Made by a program: the position numbers and the translations under genes
Shown here: positions 10,159 to 20,250 of the stretch, piece by piece
Layout: each line of letters starts with the position of its first letter
How positions within the stretch are numbered: position 1 is the first letter of the stretch
Notes under the pieces: model-generated
The model's input: the letters and a program-made list of their open reading frames with translations, nothing else
Told to the model about the DNA's origin: nothing
Database searches by the model: none
NCBI RefSeq assembly: GCF_003994255.1
Contig: NZ_ML133854.1
Span: forward strand, 82,198-146,197
Source: Brachybacterium paraconglomeratum
GTDB lineage: Bacteria; Actinomycetota; Actinomycetes; Actinomycetales; Dermabacteraceae
Length of the DNA: 64,000 nt
Direction of reading: 5' to 3'

Positions 10159-11631
10159 ATGGACACTCCCAGTGACAGCACGAACCTGCCGCTGACCCCC
10201 CTCGACCGTCTCGCGGCATCCCGCCGGCGCTTCCTCGCGATGGCCGGTGCGGGCGTCGGCGCCGGGGCCCTCGCGGCCTGCGCGACCGGTGGTGGCGGCG
10301 GCGACGAGGACGGCGGCTCCGACGGCGGCGGCGTTGCCGAGGGCGGCGGCGAGGTCAGCGACGAGAACCCCTTCGGCGTCGACCCCTCCCAGCCCGTCGA
10401 GGTCGTCATCTTCAACGGCGGCTACGGCGACCAGTACGCGATCGACGCCGGCAAGGCGATGTCCGAGCTGCACGACGGCATCGAGGTCGACGTCAGCTCG
10501 ACCGTCGACATCCAGCCCGAGCTGCAGCCCCGCTTCGTCGCCGGCGAGCCGCCGGACGTCTTCGACAACGCCGGCGCGCAGGCGATGAACTCCGCGGCCC
10601 TCATCTCCGAGGGCCAGCTCGCCACGCTCGACGAGCTCATCAAGGCGCCCTCCATCGACGGCGGCACGATCGAGGAGTCCCTCCTGCCCGGCGCTCTCGA
10701 GCCCGGCACCTACTCCGGCAAGCTCTACTCCCTGAACTACGTGTACACGGTGTTCGCGCTGTGGTATTCCGCCAAGCAGTTCGAGGAGAAGGGCTGGAGC
10801 GCCCCGGTCACCTGGGACGACGTCATGACCATCGGCGAGAATGCCGCCGGGGAGGGGCTCTCGCTCTTCGCCTTCGGCGGCCAGAACGCCGCGGACTACT
10901 ACCACACCATGGCGATCGCGATGGCGGTCAAGCAGGGCGGCAAGGAGGTCGCCACGGCGCTCGACTCCCTCGATGCGGGAGCCTACGAGCAGGACGCCGT
11001 GGTGCAGGCGATCGACGCCATCGGCGAGGCGGTCGCGGCGGACTTCTTCCTGCCCGGCGGCGCCGGCATCAAGCACACCGAGGCCCAGGCGCAGTGGGTC
11101 ACCGGGAAGGCCGTCATGTACCCGTCGGGCTCGTGGATCGAGAACGAGCAGAAGGGCGTCACCCCCGACGACTTCGCGATGACCGGCTGCCCCGAGCCGC
11201 TGCTGAGCACGGACGGCGCGATGCCGGCCGAGGCCATCCACGGCACCGCGGGCGAGCCCTTCCAGGTCCCGGCCCAGGCGAAGAACGGCGCCGGCGGCCT
11301 CGAGTTCCTGCGCGTGATGCTCTCCAAGGAGCAGGCGCAGAACTTCGCGAAGGTCACCTCCTCCACCACGATCGTGAAGGACTCCGTGCCCGAGGACGCC
11401 TTCGGCTCCACGGCGCTGGCCTCCGCGAACGAGATGATCCAGGCCGCGGGCGAGAACGTCTTCACCTGGAACTTCACGGACTGGTACGGCCTCGGGCCGG
11501 ACTTCAAGCCGATCTGGAACGAGTTCCTCAGCGGTGGGATCAAGGCCGACGAGGTGCGCGAGCGCTCCCAGGCCGTCCTCGACCGCGTGCGGGAGGACGA
11601 CAGCATCGAGAAGTTCGACGTCGAGGGATGA
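10159..11631 (+). CDS. ngcE: Carbohydrate ABC transporter substrate-binding lipoprotein, NgcE family
   Basis: The 490-residue extracytoplasmic binding protein probably recognises N-acetylglucosamine or chitobiose. The N-terminus has a twin-arginine motif (SRRRFL, 21-26) followed by a lipobox (GALAAC, Cys41) and a Gly/Asp-rich linker, so it is likely a Tat-exported lipoprotein. The mature region (VVIFNGGYGDQY, LQPRFVAGEPPDV, FTDWYGLGPDFKPIW) matches the NgcE branch of family-1 sugar-binding proteins rather than generic maltose binders. The ATG at 10159 follows GAAAGAGA. It overlaps ngcF by four bases (ATGA). No ATPase gene is present, as usual for importers that share an MsiK-type ATPase. Confidence 0.85.
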   Translation: MDTPSDSTNLPLTPLDRLAASRRRFLAMAGAGVGAGALAACATGGGGGDEDGGSDGGGVAEGGGEVSDENPFGVDPSQPVEVVIFNGGYGDQYAIDAGKAMSELHDGIEVDVSSTVDIQPELQPRFVAGEPPDVFDNAGAQAMNSAALISEGQLATLDELIKAPSIDGGTIEESLLPGALEPGTYSGKLYSLNYVYTVFALWYSAKQFEEKGWSAPVTWDDVMTIGENAAGEGLSLFAFGGQNAADYYHTMAIAMAVKQGGKEVATALDSLDAGAYEQDAVVQAIDAIGEAVAADFFLPGGAGIKHTEAQAQWVTGKAVMYPSGSWIENEQKGVTPDDFAMTGCPEPLLSTDGAMPAEAIHGTAGEPFQVPAQAKNGAGGLEFLRVMLSKEQAQNFAKVTSSTTIVKDSVPEDAFGSTALASANEMIQAAGENVFTWNFTDWYGLGPDFKPIWNEFLSGGIKADEVRERSQAVLDRVREDDSIEKFDVEG

Positions 11632-12635
11632 GCCTTCCGACAACGACCCTCGCCGGGCCGTCGGACGCGCCGCACGCACCCCGCGTGCGGCGCGGCCGGC
11701 GCCCCGCGCCGTCGCGTCTGCTGTTCTTCGCCGTCTTCCTCGGCCTCCCGCTGCTGGTCTACATCGTCTTCGTCGTCTCGCCCTTCCTGCAGGCGTTCTA
11801 CTACTCCCTCACCGACTGGAAGGGGGTCAGCGGGAACGCCGACTTCATCGGCCTGGACAACTACGTCAGGATCTTCACCGACCCGGTCTACCTCAAGGCG
11901 CTGCGCAACAACCTGCTGCTGATGATCATCCTGCCCACGGTGACCATCACCCTCGCCTTCGTCCTGGCCGTGATGGTCACGATCGGCGGGGACACCAAGG
12001 GCGAGATCCATGGCATCCGCGGCTCGAACATCTATCGCGTGGTGAGCTTCTTCCCCTACGTGCTGCCGGCTGTCGTGATCGGCATCCTCTTCGCCTTCAT
12101 CTACTCCCCGAACGGCGGCCTGCTCAACGGCCTGCTGAACCTCCCGCTGCGGCTGCTGAACGCCCTCGGCGCGGACGTCCGGCTGGTCGGCACCGCCTGG
12201 CTCGGCGATCCCCGCTTCGCCCTCGGCGCGATCATCCTGGCCGTGGTGTGGTCGCTCGTCGGCTTCTACATGGTCCTGTTCGTCGCCGCGATCAAGGCGA
12301 TCCCCTCGGAGATCATCGAGGCCGCCCGGCTCGACGGCTGCGGCCGGGTACGGCTCGCCGCACAGGTCGTGCTCCCGCAGATCCGGGAGAACGTCTCCAC
12401 GGCGGTGGTCTACATGGGGATCATGGCGCTGGACATGTTCGTCTACGTCTCGGTGATGACCCCGTCGGGAGGCACCGCCCGCAGCACCGAGGTGGTCTCC
12501 CGCTATCTCTACGAGACCGCCTTCGCGCGCTCGCAGTTCGGCCTCGCCTCGGCGATGGGCGTGGTGCTGGCGCTGGTGACGATGCTGATGGCCGTCATCG
12601 TGCTGTTCGGCAGCCGGTCGAAGGAGGACGCATGA
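11628..12635 (+). CDS. ngcF: Carbohydrate ABC transporter permease, NgcF-like
   Basis: This 335-residue inner-membrane permease has about six transmembrane helices, starting with LLFFAVFLGLPLLVYIVFVV. The cytoplasmic EAA loop that docks the ATPase is visible as EIIEAARLDGCGRVRLAAQV. It belongs to the MalF-type partner class. The start overlaps the ngcE stop by four bases and its stop overlaps ngcG by four bases, so the three genes form one translationally coupled operon. The substrate is inferred from the NgcE-like binding protein. Confidence 0.85.
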   Translation: MSLPTTTLAGPSDAPHAPRVRRGRRPAPSRLLFFAVFLGLPLLVYIVFVVSPFLQAFYYSLTDWKGVSGNADFIGLDNYVRIFTDPVYLKALRNNLLLMIILPTVTITLAFVLAVMVTIGGDTKGEIHGIRGSNIYRVVSFFPYVLPAVVIGILFAFIYSPNGGLLNGLLNLPLRLLNALGADVRLVGTAWLGDPRFALGAIILAVVWSLVGFYMVLFVAAIKAIPSEIIEAARLDGCGRVRLAAQVVLPQIRENVSTAVVYMGIMALDMFVYVSVMTPSGGTARSTEVVSRYLYETAFARSQFGLASAMGVVLALVTMLMAVIVLFGSRSKEDA

Positions 12636-13546
12636 CCCAGGCCCCGCCCCTCGACCCCGCCGTCTCCGCAGGAGAGAGCGGCACGCGTCGGATCGAGCCT
12701 CGTCGGCCCCGCCGCAGCCACGGCGACCGCGCCTTCGCTGGCGTCGCCCACATCGTCCTTGTCGTGTGGACCCTCGCGGTGGTGCTGCCGCTGCTGTGGA
12801 CCGTCTACAGCTCGTTCAAGACGTCCCGGGAGATCCTCACCTCGCCGTTCTCGATGCCGAGCGAGTGGAACCTCGACAACTTCATCACCGCCTGGACCGA
12901 GGCCGGGATCGGACGCTACTTCGTGAACACGCTCATCGTCGTCGGCGGTGCGCTGTTCCTGGTGATGCTGCTGGGCGCGATGTGCGCGTACGTCCTGGCG
13001 CGCTTCGAGTTCCCCGGCCGTCGGATCATCTACTACGGGATGATCGCGGGGCTCACGTTCCCGATCTTCCTCGCCGTCGTCCCGCTGTTCTTCGTGCTGA
13101 TGAACATGGGCCTGCGCGGCACGTACATCGGGCTGATCCTCGCCTACGTCGGCTTCGCGCTGCCGTTCACGGTGTTCTTCCTCTACGCCTTCTTCCGGCA
13201 GCTGCCGGAGGAGATCGCCGAGGCCGCCGCGATCGACGGCGCCGGGGACTTCCGCACGTTCTTCCAGATCATGGTGCCGCTGGCTACACCCGGCCTGATG
13301 AGCGTCACGATCTTCAACTTCCTGGGCCTGTGGAACCAGTACCTCCTGCCGGTGGTGCTGAACACCGACGAGGACAAGTACGTCCTCGCCCAGGGGCTGA
13401 AGAGCCTCCAGGCGCAGCAGGGCTACGAATCGGACTGGGGCGCGATGTTCGCCTCGGTGACGATCACGATCCTGCCGGTGCTGATCGTCTACGTGATCTT
13501 CCAGCGCCAGCTCCAGGGCGGGCTCGGCCCCAGCACGGACAAGTAG
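12632..13546 (+). CDS. ngcG: Carbohydrate ABC transporter permease, NgcG-like
   Basis: This 304-residue second permease is of the MalG type. Six membrane segments begin with IVLVVWTLAVVLPLLWTVYS, and the EAA loop reads EEIAEAAAIDGAGDFRTFFQ. It pairs with the upstream permease to form the importer channel. It is the last gene of the operon and is followed by a long hairpin terminator. The Arg-rich cytoplasmic N-terminus (RRIEPRRPRRSHGDR) is consistent with inside-positive topology. Confidence 0.85.
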   Translation: MTQAPPLDPAVSAGESGTRRIEPRRPRRSHGDRAFAGVAHIVLVVWTLAVVLPLLWTVYSSFKTSREILTSPFSMPSEWNLDNFITAWTEAGIGRYFVNTLIVVGGALFLVMLLGAMCAYVLARFEFPGRRIIYYGMIAGLTFPIFLAVVPLFFVLMNMGLRGTYIGLILAYVGFALPFTVFFLYAFFRQLPEEIAEAAAIDGAGDFRTFFQIMVPLATPGLMSVTIFNFLGLWNQYLLPVVLNTDEDKYVLAQGLKSLQAQQGYESDWGAMFASVTITILPVLIVYVIFQRQLQGGLGPSTDK

Positions 13547-13590
13547 CAGCACCCCGCTCGCCCCGGCCCGCTGCGTCCGGGAGAGCGAGG

Positions 13591-13642
13591 GGAGGGCCGG
13601 GACCCCGGCGGCGCGGATGCCGTACGGTGGTCCCGGCCCTCC
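13591..13642 (+). terminator. Terminator after the sugar-importer operon
   Basis: Perfect 14-bp arms GGAGGGCCGGGACC / GGTCCCGGCCCTCC enclose a 24-base loop 45 bases after the ngcG stop. Confidence 0.75.
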
Positions 13643-13680
13643 GTCGCGCCGGGACCGGCATCGTGGCCGGAGCACGATCC

Positions 13681-13710
13681 CCGCAGCCGCAGCCGCAGCC
13701 GCAGCCGCTG
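13681..13710 (+). repeat. CCGCAG hexamer array
   Basis: Four exact CCGCAG copies and one CCGCTG lie in the non-coding region before the S10 promoter. This is a simple sequence repeat with no evident role. Confidence 0.9.
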
Positions 13711-13759
13711 AGCGCGGTCGCCCGGGCCCCCGTTGTGACGGGGTGCACGACACTCTCCC

Positions 13760-13789
13760 TTGTGGGCCCGTGCGCCCGTCTGGCAGACT
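13760..13789 (+). promoter_or_regulatory. Candidate S10 operon promoter
   Basis: TTGTGG (13760-13765), an 18-base spacer and CAGACT (13784-13789) give a plausible sigma-A type promoter about 265 bases before rpsJ. Confidence 0.5.
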
Positions 13790-14055
13790 GTTCGAGTTGT
13801 CTGCGCGGGCCGACATGCCCGGTTCCGTTCTCCGAGGTCCACCTCGGCGAATGATCACCGGATGAGGTCCGTCCCGAGGATGCGAACCGCACCATCGTGC
13901 GGAGTGCGCATCAGAGGTAGGGATCCGACGCAGAAGCAGCCGATCCTCGGCAGTCCTGTGCTGGGCTTTTACGCCCCGCGCAGGCCGACACGCCCGTGCT
14001 CGGGTACCGGGGAGAGGCCGCATCCATGCCAGACGAAGAAGAGAGACAGGACGCC
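13790..14055 (+). other. Untranslated leader of the S10 operon
   Basis: No gene is seen between the candidate promoter and rpsJ. A GGGCTTTTACGCCCCGCGC stretch lies at 13963-13981; its GCTTTTAC core recurs at nearly the same distance from the start codon in the rplM leader. In other bacteria the S10 leader mediates L4 autoregulation; whether this one does is unknown. The ATGs at 13996 and 14026 are in frame with rpsJ but give extensions not seen in S10 proteins. Confidence 0.5.
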
Positions 14056-14364
14056 ATGGCGGGACAGAAGATCCGCATCCGGCTCAAGTCGTACGACCAC
14101 GAGGTGATCGACAGCTCGGCGCGCAAGATCGTCGACACGGTGACCTCCGCGGGCGCGACTGTGGTGGGCCCGGTGCCGCTGCCGACCGAGAAGAACGTGT
14201 TCGTCGTGATCCGGTCGCCCCACAAGTACAAGGACTCCCGTGAGCACTTCGAGATGCGCACGCACAAGCGACTGATCGACATCGTCGACCCCACGCCCAA
14301 GGCCGTGGACTCGCTCATGCGCCTCGACCTGCCGGCGGACGTCAACATCGAGATCAAGCTCTGA
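14056..14364 (+). CDS. rpsJ: 30S ribosomal protein S10
   Basis: S10 binds the 3' domain of 16S rRNA and in bacteria also acts as NusE in antitermination. The ATG at 14056 gives [16 protein letters not shown] and 102 residues, the standard length, with GACAGGACG as upstream ribosome-binding site. It is the first gene of the S10 operon. rplC begins 11 bases after the stop. Confidence 0.97.
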   Translation: MAGQKIRIRLKSYDHEVIDSSARKIVDTVTSAGATVVGPVPLPTEKNVFVVIRSPHKYKDSREHFEMRTHKRLIDIVDPTPKAVDSLMRLDLPADVNIEIKL

Positions 14365-14375
14365 GGGTGGTGGAG

Positions 14376-15056
14376 ATGAGCAACGAACTGACCGGCCAGA
14401 AGGCCACCCCCGTCGCGGGCGTGCTCGGCACCAAGCTCGGCATGACCCAGGTCTGGGACGAGAACGGAAAGCTCGTGCCCGTGACCGTCGTGCAGACCGG
14501 CGCGAACGTCGTCACCCAGGTCCGCTCCGTCGAGACCGACGGCTACGACGCGGTCCAGATCGCCTTCGGGCAGATCGACCCCCGCAAGGTGTCGAAGCCG
14601 CTCAAGGGCCACTTCGAGAAGGCCGGCGTGACCCCGCGCCGCCACCTCGTCGAGCTGCGCACCTCCGACGCCGCCGACTACTCCCTCGGCCAGGAGATCG
14701 ACGCGTCGGTCTTCGCCGCGGGCCAGAAGGTCGACGTCGTGGGCACCTCCAAGGGCAAGGGCACCGCGGGTGTCATGAAGCGTCACGGCTTCGCGGGCGT
14801 CAGCGCCACGCACGGCCAGCACCGCAACCACCGCAAGCCCGGCTCCATCGGCGGCGCCTCCACCCCCGGTCGCGTGTTCAAGGGCCAGCGCATGGCTGGC
14901 CGCATGGGCGGCGACCGCACCAGTGTCCAGAACCTGACCGTTCACGCGGTCGACGTCGAGAAGGGCCTCGTGCTCGTCAAGGGTGCCGTCCCCGGCCCCA
15001 AGGGCGGCCTCGTGCTGGTCCGCTCGGCTGTCAAGACTCCCGCGAAGGAGGCCTGA
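14376..15056 (+). CDS. rplC: 50S ribosomal protein L3
   Basis: L3 binds near the 3' end of 23S rRNA and its loop reaches the peptidyl-transferase centre. The 226 residues include the typical [13 protein letters not shown] and [19 protein letters not shown] segments. I chose ATG 14376 (MSNELTGQ), which has GAGGG at an 8-base distance. GTG at 14367 or 14370 is possible and would add two or three residues. L4 follows after five bases. Confidence 0.96.
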   Translation: MSNELTGQKATPVAGVLGTKLGMTQVWDENGKLVPVTVVQTGANVVTQVRSVETDGYDAVQIAFGQIDPRKVSKPLKGHFEKAGVTPRRHLVELRTSDAADYSLGQEIDASVFAAGQKVDVVGTSKGKGTAGVMKRHGFAGVSATHGQHRNHRKPGSIGGASTPGRVFKGQRMAGRMGGDRTSVQNLTVHAVDVEKGLVLVKGAVPGPKGGLVLVRSAVKTPAKEA

Positions 15057-15061
15057 GCCCG

Positions 15062-16009
15062 ATGGCAGCGAATCTGACCGTCGACGTGCTCGACCCGGCC
15101 GGCAAGAAGTCCGGCACCGTCGAGCTGCCTGCGTCGATCTTCGACGTCCAGACCAACGTGGCCCTGATCCACCAGGTCGTCGTCGCCCAGCAGGCGGCCG
15201 CCCGCCAGGGCACCCACAAGGCCAAGACCCGCGCCGAGGTGCGCGGCGGCGGCAAGAAGCCCTGGAAGCAGAAGGGCACCGGCCGAGCCCGTCAGGGCTC
15301 GCTCCGCGCCCCGCAGTTCACCGGCGGCGGCACCGTCCACGGGCCCGTCCCGCGCGACTACAGCCAGCGCACCCCCAAGAAGATGAAGGCCGCCGCCCTG
15401 CGCGGTGCCCTCTCGGACCGGGCCCGCAACGGCCGCGTGCACGTCGTGTCCTCGCTCCTCGCGGGCGAGTCCGCCTCCACCAAGGCTGCGAAGGTCACCC
15501 TGTCGCACGTCTCCGACCGTCGCCACCTGCTGGTGGTCGTGCGTCGTGACGACGACCTGGGCGCCCTGAGCACCCGCAACCTGCCGACCACCCACGTCCT
15601 GTACGCGGACCAGGTGAACACCTACGACGTCATGCTGTCCGACGACGTGGTCTTCACCGCCGATGCGCTCGAGGACTTCGTGGCCCAGGCCTCCCTGACC
15701 CTGCCCACCTCGATCTTCGCCGCGGCGAAGGCCGGCTCGTCGGCTCCTGCCGCCGCTGCCGCGTCTGTCGTTGCCCAGGACGCCCCGTTCGGCGAGGGCT
15801 CCGCGGCCCCGCTGGCCGACGGCTCCGCCCCCGAGGGCTTCGACATCAAGGGCAACCAGGGCTCGATGAAGTTCCACACCCCGGACTCCCCGTGGTACGG
15901 CCGCACCAAGGCCGAGGTCTGGTTCGCGACCCCGGAGGCCGCCAAGGCCGCCGGGTTCGTGAACGCGGTCAAGGAGTCCGCCTCGTCCGATGAGGAGGCC
16001 GCCAAGTGA
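15062..16009 (+). CDS. rplD: 50S ribosomal protein L4 with a C-terminal extra domain
   Basis: L4 is an early assembly protein whose loop lines the exit tunnel, and in many bacteria it represses its own operon. Residues 1 to about 212 form a normal L4 core ([19 protein letters not shown]). The protein then continues to 315 residues, about 100 more than usual. An Ala/Ser-rich linker (about 215-255) leads to a compact module at about 257-300 ([20 protein letters not shown], then [19 protein letters not shown]). I do not know the module's function. Codon use and GC match the core and the frame runs without interruption into the rplW overlap, so it is a real extension and not a sequencing error. 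Confidence 0.95.
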   Translation: MAANLTVDVLDPAGKKSGTVELPASIFDVQTNVALIHQVVVAQQAAARQGTHKAKTRAEVRGGGKKPWKQKGTGRARQGSLRAPQFTGGGTVHGPVPRDYSQRTPKKMKAAALRGALSDRARNGRVHVVSSLLAGESASTKAAKVTLSHVSDRRHLLVVVRRDDDLGALSTRNLPTTHVLYADQVNTYDVMLSDDVVFTADALEDFVAQASLTLPTSIFAAAKAGSSAPAAAAASVVAQDAPFGEGSAAPLADGSAPEGFDIKGNQGSMKFHTPDSPWYGRTKAEVWFATPEAAKAAGFVNAVKESASSDEEAAK

Positions 16010-16308
16010 GCGCGCTGAACAAGGATCCCCGCGACGTCGTGCTGTCCCCGGTCGTCTCCGAGAAGAGCTACGGGCTGATGGACGAGGGCAAGTACACCTT
16101 CGTCGTGGCCGCCGACGCCAACAAGACCGAGATCAAGATCGCCGTCGAGAAGATCTTCGACGTCAAGGTCTCCTCGGTGAACACGATCAACCGTCAGGGC
16201 AAGGCGCGTCGCACGCGCTTCGGGATGGGCAAGCGCAAGGACACCAAGCGCGCCATCGTGACCCTGACCGACGGAGCCATCGACATCTTCGGAGGGTCGG
16301 TCGCCTGA
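16006..16308 (+). CDS. rplW: 50S ribosomal protein L23
   Basis: L23 lies at the tunnel exit and is the docking site for trigger factor and the signal recognition particle. It is 100 residues, complete ([20 protein letters not shown]). The GTG start overlaps the rplD stop by four bases, so it is coupled to L4 despite the long L4 extension. rplB follows after 43 bases. Confidence 0.96.
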   Translation: MSALNKDPRDVVLSPVVSEKSYGLMDEGKYTFVVAADANKTEIKIAVEKIFDVKVSSVNTINRQGKARRTRFGMGKRKDTKRAIVTLTDGAIDIFGGSVA

Positions 16309-16351
16309 GGCGGCCGATCTCCGAGGAGCAGAGAGTCTGAGGGAAACCCAC

Positions 16352-17188
<837 letters not shown>

Positions 17189-17203
17189 TAGGGAGAACCG
17201 CAC

Positions 17204-17485
17204 ATGCCTCGCAGTATTTCCAAGGGCCCGTTCGTGGACGACCACCTTCAGAAGAAGGTGGACGCCCAGAACGAGAAGGGCACCAAGAACCTCATCAAGA
17301 CCTGGTCGCGTCGTTCGGTGATCACCCCGGACTTCCTCGGCCACACCTTCGCAGTGCACGACGGTCGCAAGCACGTCTCGGTGTTCGTCACCGAGTCGAT
17401 GGTCGGCCACAAGCTCGGCGAGTTCGCCCCCACGCGGACTTTCAAGGGCCACGAGAAGGACGACAAGAAGGGCCGTCGTCGCTGA
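17204..17485 (+). CDS. rpsS: 30S ribosomal protein S19
   Basis: S19 (93 residues, [20 protein letters not shown]) contacts S13 and the head of the small subunit near the A-site finger. It is complete, with GGGAGAAC upstream of the ATG. It lies in the conserved L2-S19-L22-S3 order. Confidence 0.97.
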   Translation: MPRSISKGPFVDDHLQKKVDAQNEKGTKNLIKTWSRRSVITPDFLGHTFAVHDGRKHVSVFVTESMVGHKLGEFAPTRTFKGHEKDDKKGRRR

Positions 17486-17537
17486 CGTGATGTCAGCAGC
17501 GACTGCACTTCTCGAACTCGAGAGAAAGCAGGAAGCA

Positions 17538-17891
17538 ATGGAAGCCAAGGCGCAGGTGCGGTACCTCCGCATGTCGCCCATGAAGGCTCGCCGCGTTGTG
17601 GACCTGATTCGTGGCAAGAGCACGGCCGAGGCCCTGGACACCCTGCGGTTCGCACCGCAGGCGGCCAGCGAGCCCGTCCTCAAGCTCGTGGAGTCCGCGA
17701 TCGCCAACGCGCGGGTGAAGGCAGACCAGGCGGGGGAGCGCTTCGACGAGCGCGAGCTCGTCGTGTCCGCCGCATTCGTCGACGAGGGTCCGACCATGAA
17801 GCGGTTCCAGCCGCGTGCTCAGGGTCGTGCCTTCCAGATCAAGAAGCGCACCAGCCACGTCACCGTGGTGGTCGCTCCCGTGAACAAGTAA
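17538..17891 (+). CDS. rplV: 50S ribosomal protein L22
   Basis: L22 extends a hairpin into the exit tunnel, where erythromycin-resistance changes can arise. ATG 17538 ([20 protein letters not shown]) follows GCAGGAAG and gives 117 residues. Upstream in-frame starts at 17487 and 17490 would add 16-17 residues without family support. The C-terminus ends [11 protein letters not shown], without the long tail found in mycobacteria. Confidence 0.94.
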   Translation: MEAKAQVRYLRMSPMKARRVVDLIRGKSTAEALDTLRFAPQAASEPVLKLVESAIANARVKADQAGERFDERELVVSAAFVDEGPTMKRFQPRAQGRAFQIKKRTSHVTVVVAPVNK

Positions 17892-17901
17892 GGAGTCCCG
17901 A

Positions 17902-18738
17902 ATGGGCCAGAAGGTCAATCCGAACGGGTTCCGCCTCGGGATCACCACGGAGCACAGCAGCCGGTGGTTCGCCGACTCCTCGAAGGAGGGGCAGCGGTAC
18001 CGCGACTACGTGAAGGAAGACGTCGCGATCCGCAAGCTCATGTCCGAGGGGCTCGAGCGCGCCGGCATCTCCAAGGTCGAGATCGAGCGCACCCGCGATC
18101 GTGTCCGCGTCGATCTCCACACCGCCCGCCCGGGCATCGTCATCGGGCGTCGCGGCGCGGAGGCCGAGCGTCTGCGCGGTGAGCTGGAGAAGCTCACCGG
18201 CAAGCAGATCCAGCTGAACATCCTCGAGGTCAAGAACCCCGAGGCCGATGCTCAGCTGGTCGCCCAGGGCATCGCCGAGCAGCTCGCCGCCCGCGTCTCC
18301 TTCCGTCGTGCGATGCGCAAGGGCATGCAGTCCGCGCAGCGCGCCGGCGCGAAGGGCATCCGAGTGGCCGTCTCCGGCCGCCTCGGCGGCGCCGAGATGA
18401 GCCGCAACGAGTTCTACCGCGAGGGGCGCGTGCCGCTGCACACCCTTCGCGCGAACATCGACTACGGCTTCTACGAGGCCCGCACCGCCTTCGGCCGCAT
18501 CGGCGTGAAGGTCTGGATCTACAAGGGCGACGTCACCGCCAAGGAGCTCGCGGCCCAGCAGGCCGCCTCGCAGGGTCCCCGCTCCGGCGGACGCGGCCCG
18601 CGTGCCGAGCGCCCGCGCGGCCGTCGCAACGAGCGCAACGCCGCTGCCCGTCGTGAGAGCAACGAGTCTGCCCCGCAGACCGCTGCTCCCGCCGAGCAGG
18701 CCGCGGCTCCCGCGCAGCAGCCCGGAACGGAGGCCTGA
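17902..18738 (+). CDS. rpsC: 30S ribosomal protein S3
   Basis: S3 guards the mRNA entry channel and has helicase-like activity together with S4. It is 278 residues with an N-terminal KH domain ([20 protein letters not shown]). It ends in a disordered tail rich in Arg/Gly and then Ala/Gln/Glu (about 215-278), as is common in actinobacteria. L16 follows after five bases. Confidence 0.97.
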   Translation: MGQKVNPNGFRLGITTEHSSRWFADSSKEGQRYRDYVKEDVAIRKLMSEGLERAGISKVEIERTRDRVRVDLHTARPGIVIGRRGAEAERLRGELEKLTGKQIQLNILEVKNPEADAQLVAQGIAEQLAARVSFRRAMRKGMQSAQRAGAKGIRVAVSGRLGGAEMSRNEFYREGRVPLHTLRANIDYGFYEARTAFGRIGVKVWIYKGDVTAKELAAQQAASQGPRSGGRGPRAERPRGRRNERNAAARRESNESAPQTAAPAEQAAAPAQQPGTEA

Positions 18739-18743
18739 GCGAC

Positions 18744-19163
18744 ATGCTGATCCCTCGCAGGACCAAGCACCGCAAGCAGCACCACCCGACCCGCAGCGGC
18801 ATGGCCAAGGGCGGCACCGACCTGGCGTTCGGCGACTACGGCATCCAGGCGCTCGCGCCGGCGTACGTCACCAACCGTCAGATCGAGGCGGCTCGTATCG
18901 CCATGACCCGCTACATGAAGCGTGGCGGCAAGGTGTTCATCAACATCTACCCCGATCGTCCGCTCACCAAGAAGCCTGCCGAGGTCCGCATGGGCTCCGG
19001 CAAGGGTTCGGTCGAGTGGTGGATCGCCAACATCAAGCCGGGACGCGTCATGTTCGAGGTCGCCGGCGTCGAGGAGGAGGTGGCTCGCGAGGCTCTGCGC
19101 CTGGCGATGCACAAGCTCCCCATGAAGTGCCGCATCCTGAGCCGAGAGAGTGGTGACATCTGA
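18744..19163 (+). CDS. rplP: 50S ribosomal protein L16
   Basis: L16 (139 residues, [20 protein letters not shown]) contacts A-site tRNA and organises the 23S rRNA A-site region. It is complete. Its TGA overlaps the rpmC ATG by one base. Confidence 0.97.
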   Translation: MLIPRRTKHRKQHHPTRSGMAKGGTDLAFGDYGIQALAPAYVTNRQIEAARIAMTRYMKRGGKVFINIYPDRPLTKKPAEVRMGSGKGSVEWWIANIKPGRVMFEVAGVEEEVAREALRLAMHKLPMKCRILSRESGDI

Positions 19164-19396
19164 TGGCAGCGACCAAGCTCACCGCCGATGAACTCGACAA
19201 GCTGGACGACTCCAAGCTGGCCGAGGAACTGGCGAAGGCGAAGGACGAGCTGTTCAAGCTCCGTTTCCAGAACGCCACCGGTCAGCTCGAGAGCTCCGGC
19301 CGTCTGCGGTCCGTCAAGAAGGACATCGCACGGATCTACACGATCCTGCGCGAGCGCGAGCTGGGCATCCGTCAGGCGCCCGGCGCCGCCGAGTGA
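19163..19396 (+). CDS. rpmC: 50S ribosomal protein L29
   Basis: L29 (77 residues) is a helical protein beside L23 at the tunnel exit. The conserved core [15 protein letters not shown] and [16 protein letters not shown] are present. It starts inside the rplP stop codon and is followed by rpsQ. Confidence 0.96.
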   Translation: MAATKLTADELDKLDDSKLAEELAKAKDELFKLRFQNATGQLESSGRLRSVKKDIARIYTILRERELGIRQAPGAAE

Positions 19397-19416
19397 CCCC
19401 GGAGCGAGGAACTGAG

Positions 19417-19743
19417 ATGACTGAGAACAACCAGGCCGAGACCCCGGCCGTCGAGGATCTCGCGAAGGAGGGTGCGCAGGCGTCGTCCGCCGAGCGTCCC
19501 TACCGCAAGACCCTGCGCGGCTACGTGGTCTCCGACAAGATGGACAAGACGATCGTGGTCGAGGTCGAGGAGCGTGTGAAGCACGCCCGCTACGGCAAGG
19601 TCACGACCAAGACGAGCAAGTTCAAGGCCCACGACGAGGAGAACACCGCCGGCATCGGCGACCGCGTCCTCGTCATGGAGACCCGTCCGCTCTCCGCGTC
19701 CAAGCGGTGGCGGCTGGTCGAGATCCTCGAGCGCGCCAAGTGA
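19417..19743 (+). CDS. rpsQ: 30S ribosomal protein S17
   Basis: S17 is an OB-fold protein binding the 5' domain of 16S rRNA. ATG 19417 ([12 protein letters not shown]) has GCGAGGA six bases upstream. A GTG at 19393 overlapping the rpmC stop would add eight residues and is less likely. It has 108 residues, with an acidic N-terminal extension before [20 protein letters not shown]. It is the last gene of the S10 block and is directly followed by a strong terminator. Confidence 0.95.
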   Translation: MTENNQAETPAVEDLAKEGAQASSAERPYRKTLRGYVVSDKMDKTIVVEVEERVKHARYGKVTTKTSKFKAHDEENTAGIGDRVLVMETRPLSASKRWRLVEILERAK

Positions 19744-19780
19744 TCCGCCGGCGGTCCGCGTGACCGCCCGGCAGCACTGA

Positions 19781-19818
19781 GAAGGGCCGGTCCTCCCCAC
19801 GGGGAGGGCCGGCCCTTC
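19781..19818 (+). terminator. Terminator ending the S10 operon
   Basis: A perfect 18-bp stem GAAGGGCCGGTCCTCCCC / GGGGAGG-GCCGGCCCTTC (one G-U) with a two-base loop spans rpsQ and the convergent gene at 19834. It can serve both strands. Confidence 0.9.
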
Positions 19819-19833
19819 TGCGCTCCCCGGAGG

Positions 19834-20250
19834 TCAGCCCGGAGCGCCGACGAGGTGCACCAGCAGCGCGCCGGCGAGAGCGTCCTCGGCCCTCGGTGCG
19901 GCGACCTCGCGCAGCTCCCCGTCCCCGTCGCGCAGCTCCACGACGAACCCGCCGTCCTCCCTCCGCCGCAGCGCGGAGAAGGCGGCGCCGAGCGCCTCTC
20001 GCAGCTGGTCCTCCCGCGGCAGCCACACCGCCTCGTCCTGCTCCACGGAGTCCAGCGCCCACTCGGTCGTGCCGTTGAAGCGCAGCACGCGGGTGCCGGT
20101 GCGCCCTCGGCCCACCTCCACCACCATCGAGGAGAGCATGAACGCCTCCTCGCGCAGCAGCGCGTTGTCGATCGCGAAGAGGTCCCCGTCGGTCGGCTCC
20201 CAGGGCAGTCCCGCGTCCCGGAGCCGTCTGGCCACATCGATGTCGATCAT
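19834..20250 (-). CDS. Conserved actinobacterial protein of unknown function
   Basis: The 138-residue soluble protein begins MIDIDVARRLRDAGLPWEPT and contains FNGTTEWALDSVEQDEAVWL and PREDQLREALG. This resembles a short conserved family in actinobacteria often labelled 'pilus assembly protein CpaE' without evidence; it has none of the CpaE/MinD ATPase motifs. I have no function for it. The ATG at 20250 lies 7 bases past a TAGTTT -10 box with no ribosome-binding site, suggesting a leaderless mRNA. It interrupts the usual rpsQ-rplN junction in the opposite orientation. Confidence 0.8.
   Translation of the reverse strand: MIDIDVARRLRDAGLPWEPTDGDLFAIDNALLREEAFMLSSMVVEVGRGRTGTRVLRFNGTTEWALDSVEQDEAVWLPREDQLREALGAAFSALRRREDGGFVVELRDGDGELREVAAPRAEDALAGALLVHLVGAPG

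Noticed and set aside
19834..20250. Annotation of the unknown gene as pilus assembly protein CpaE
   Set aside because: No Walker motifs or receiver domain; the label is a propagated name without support in the sequence.
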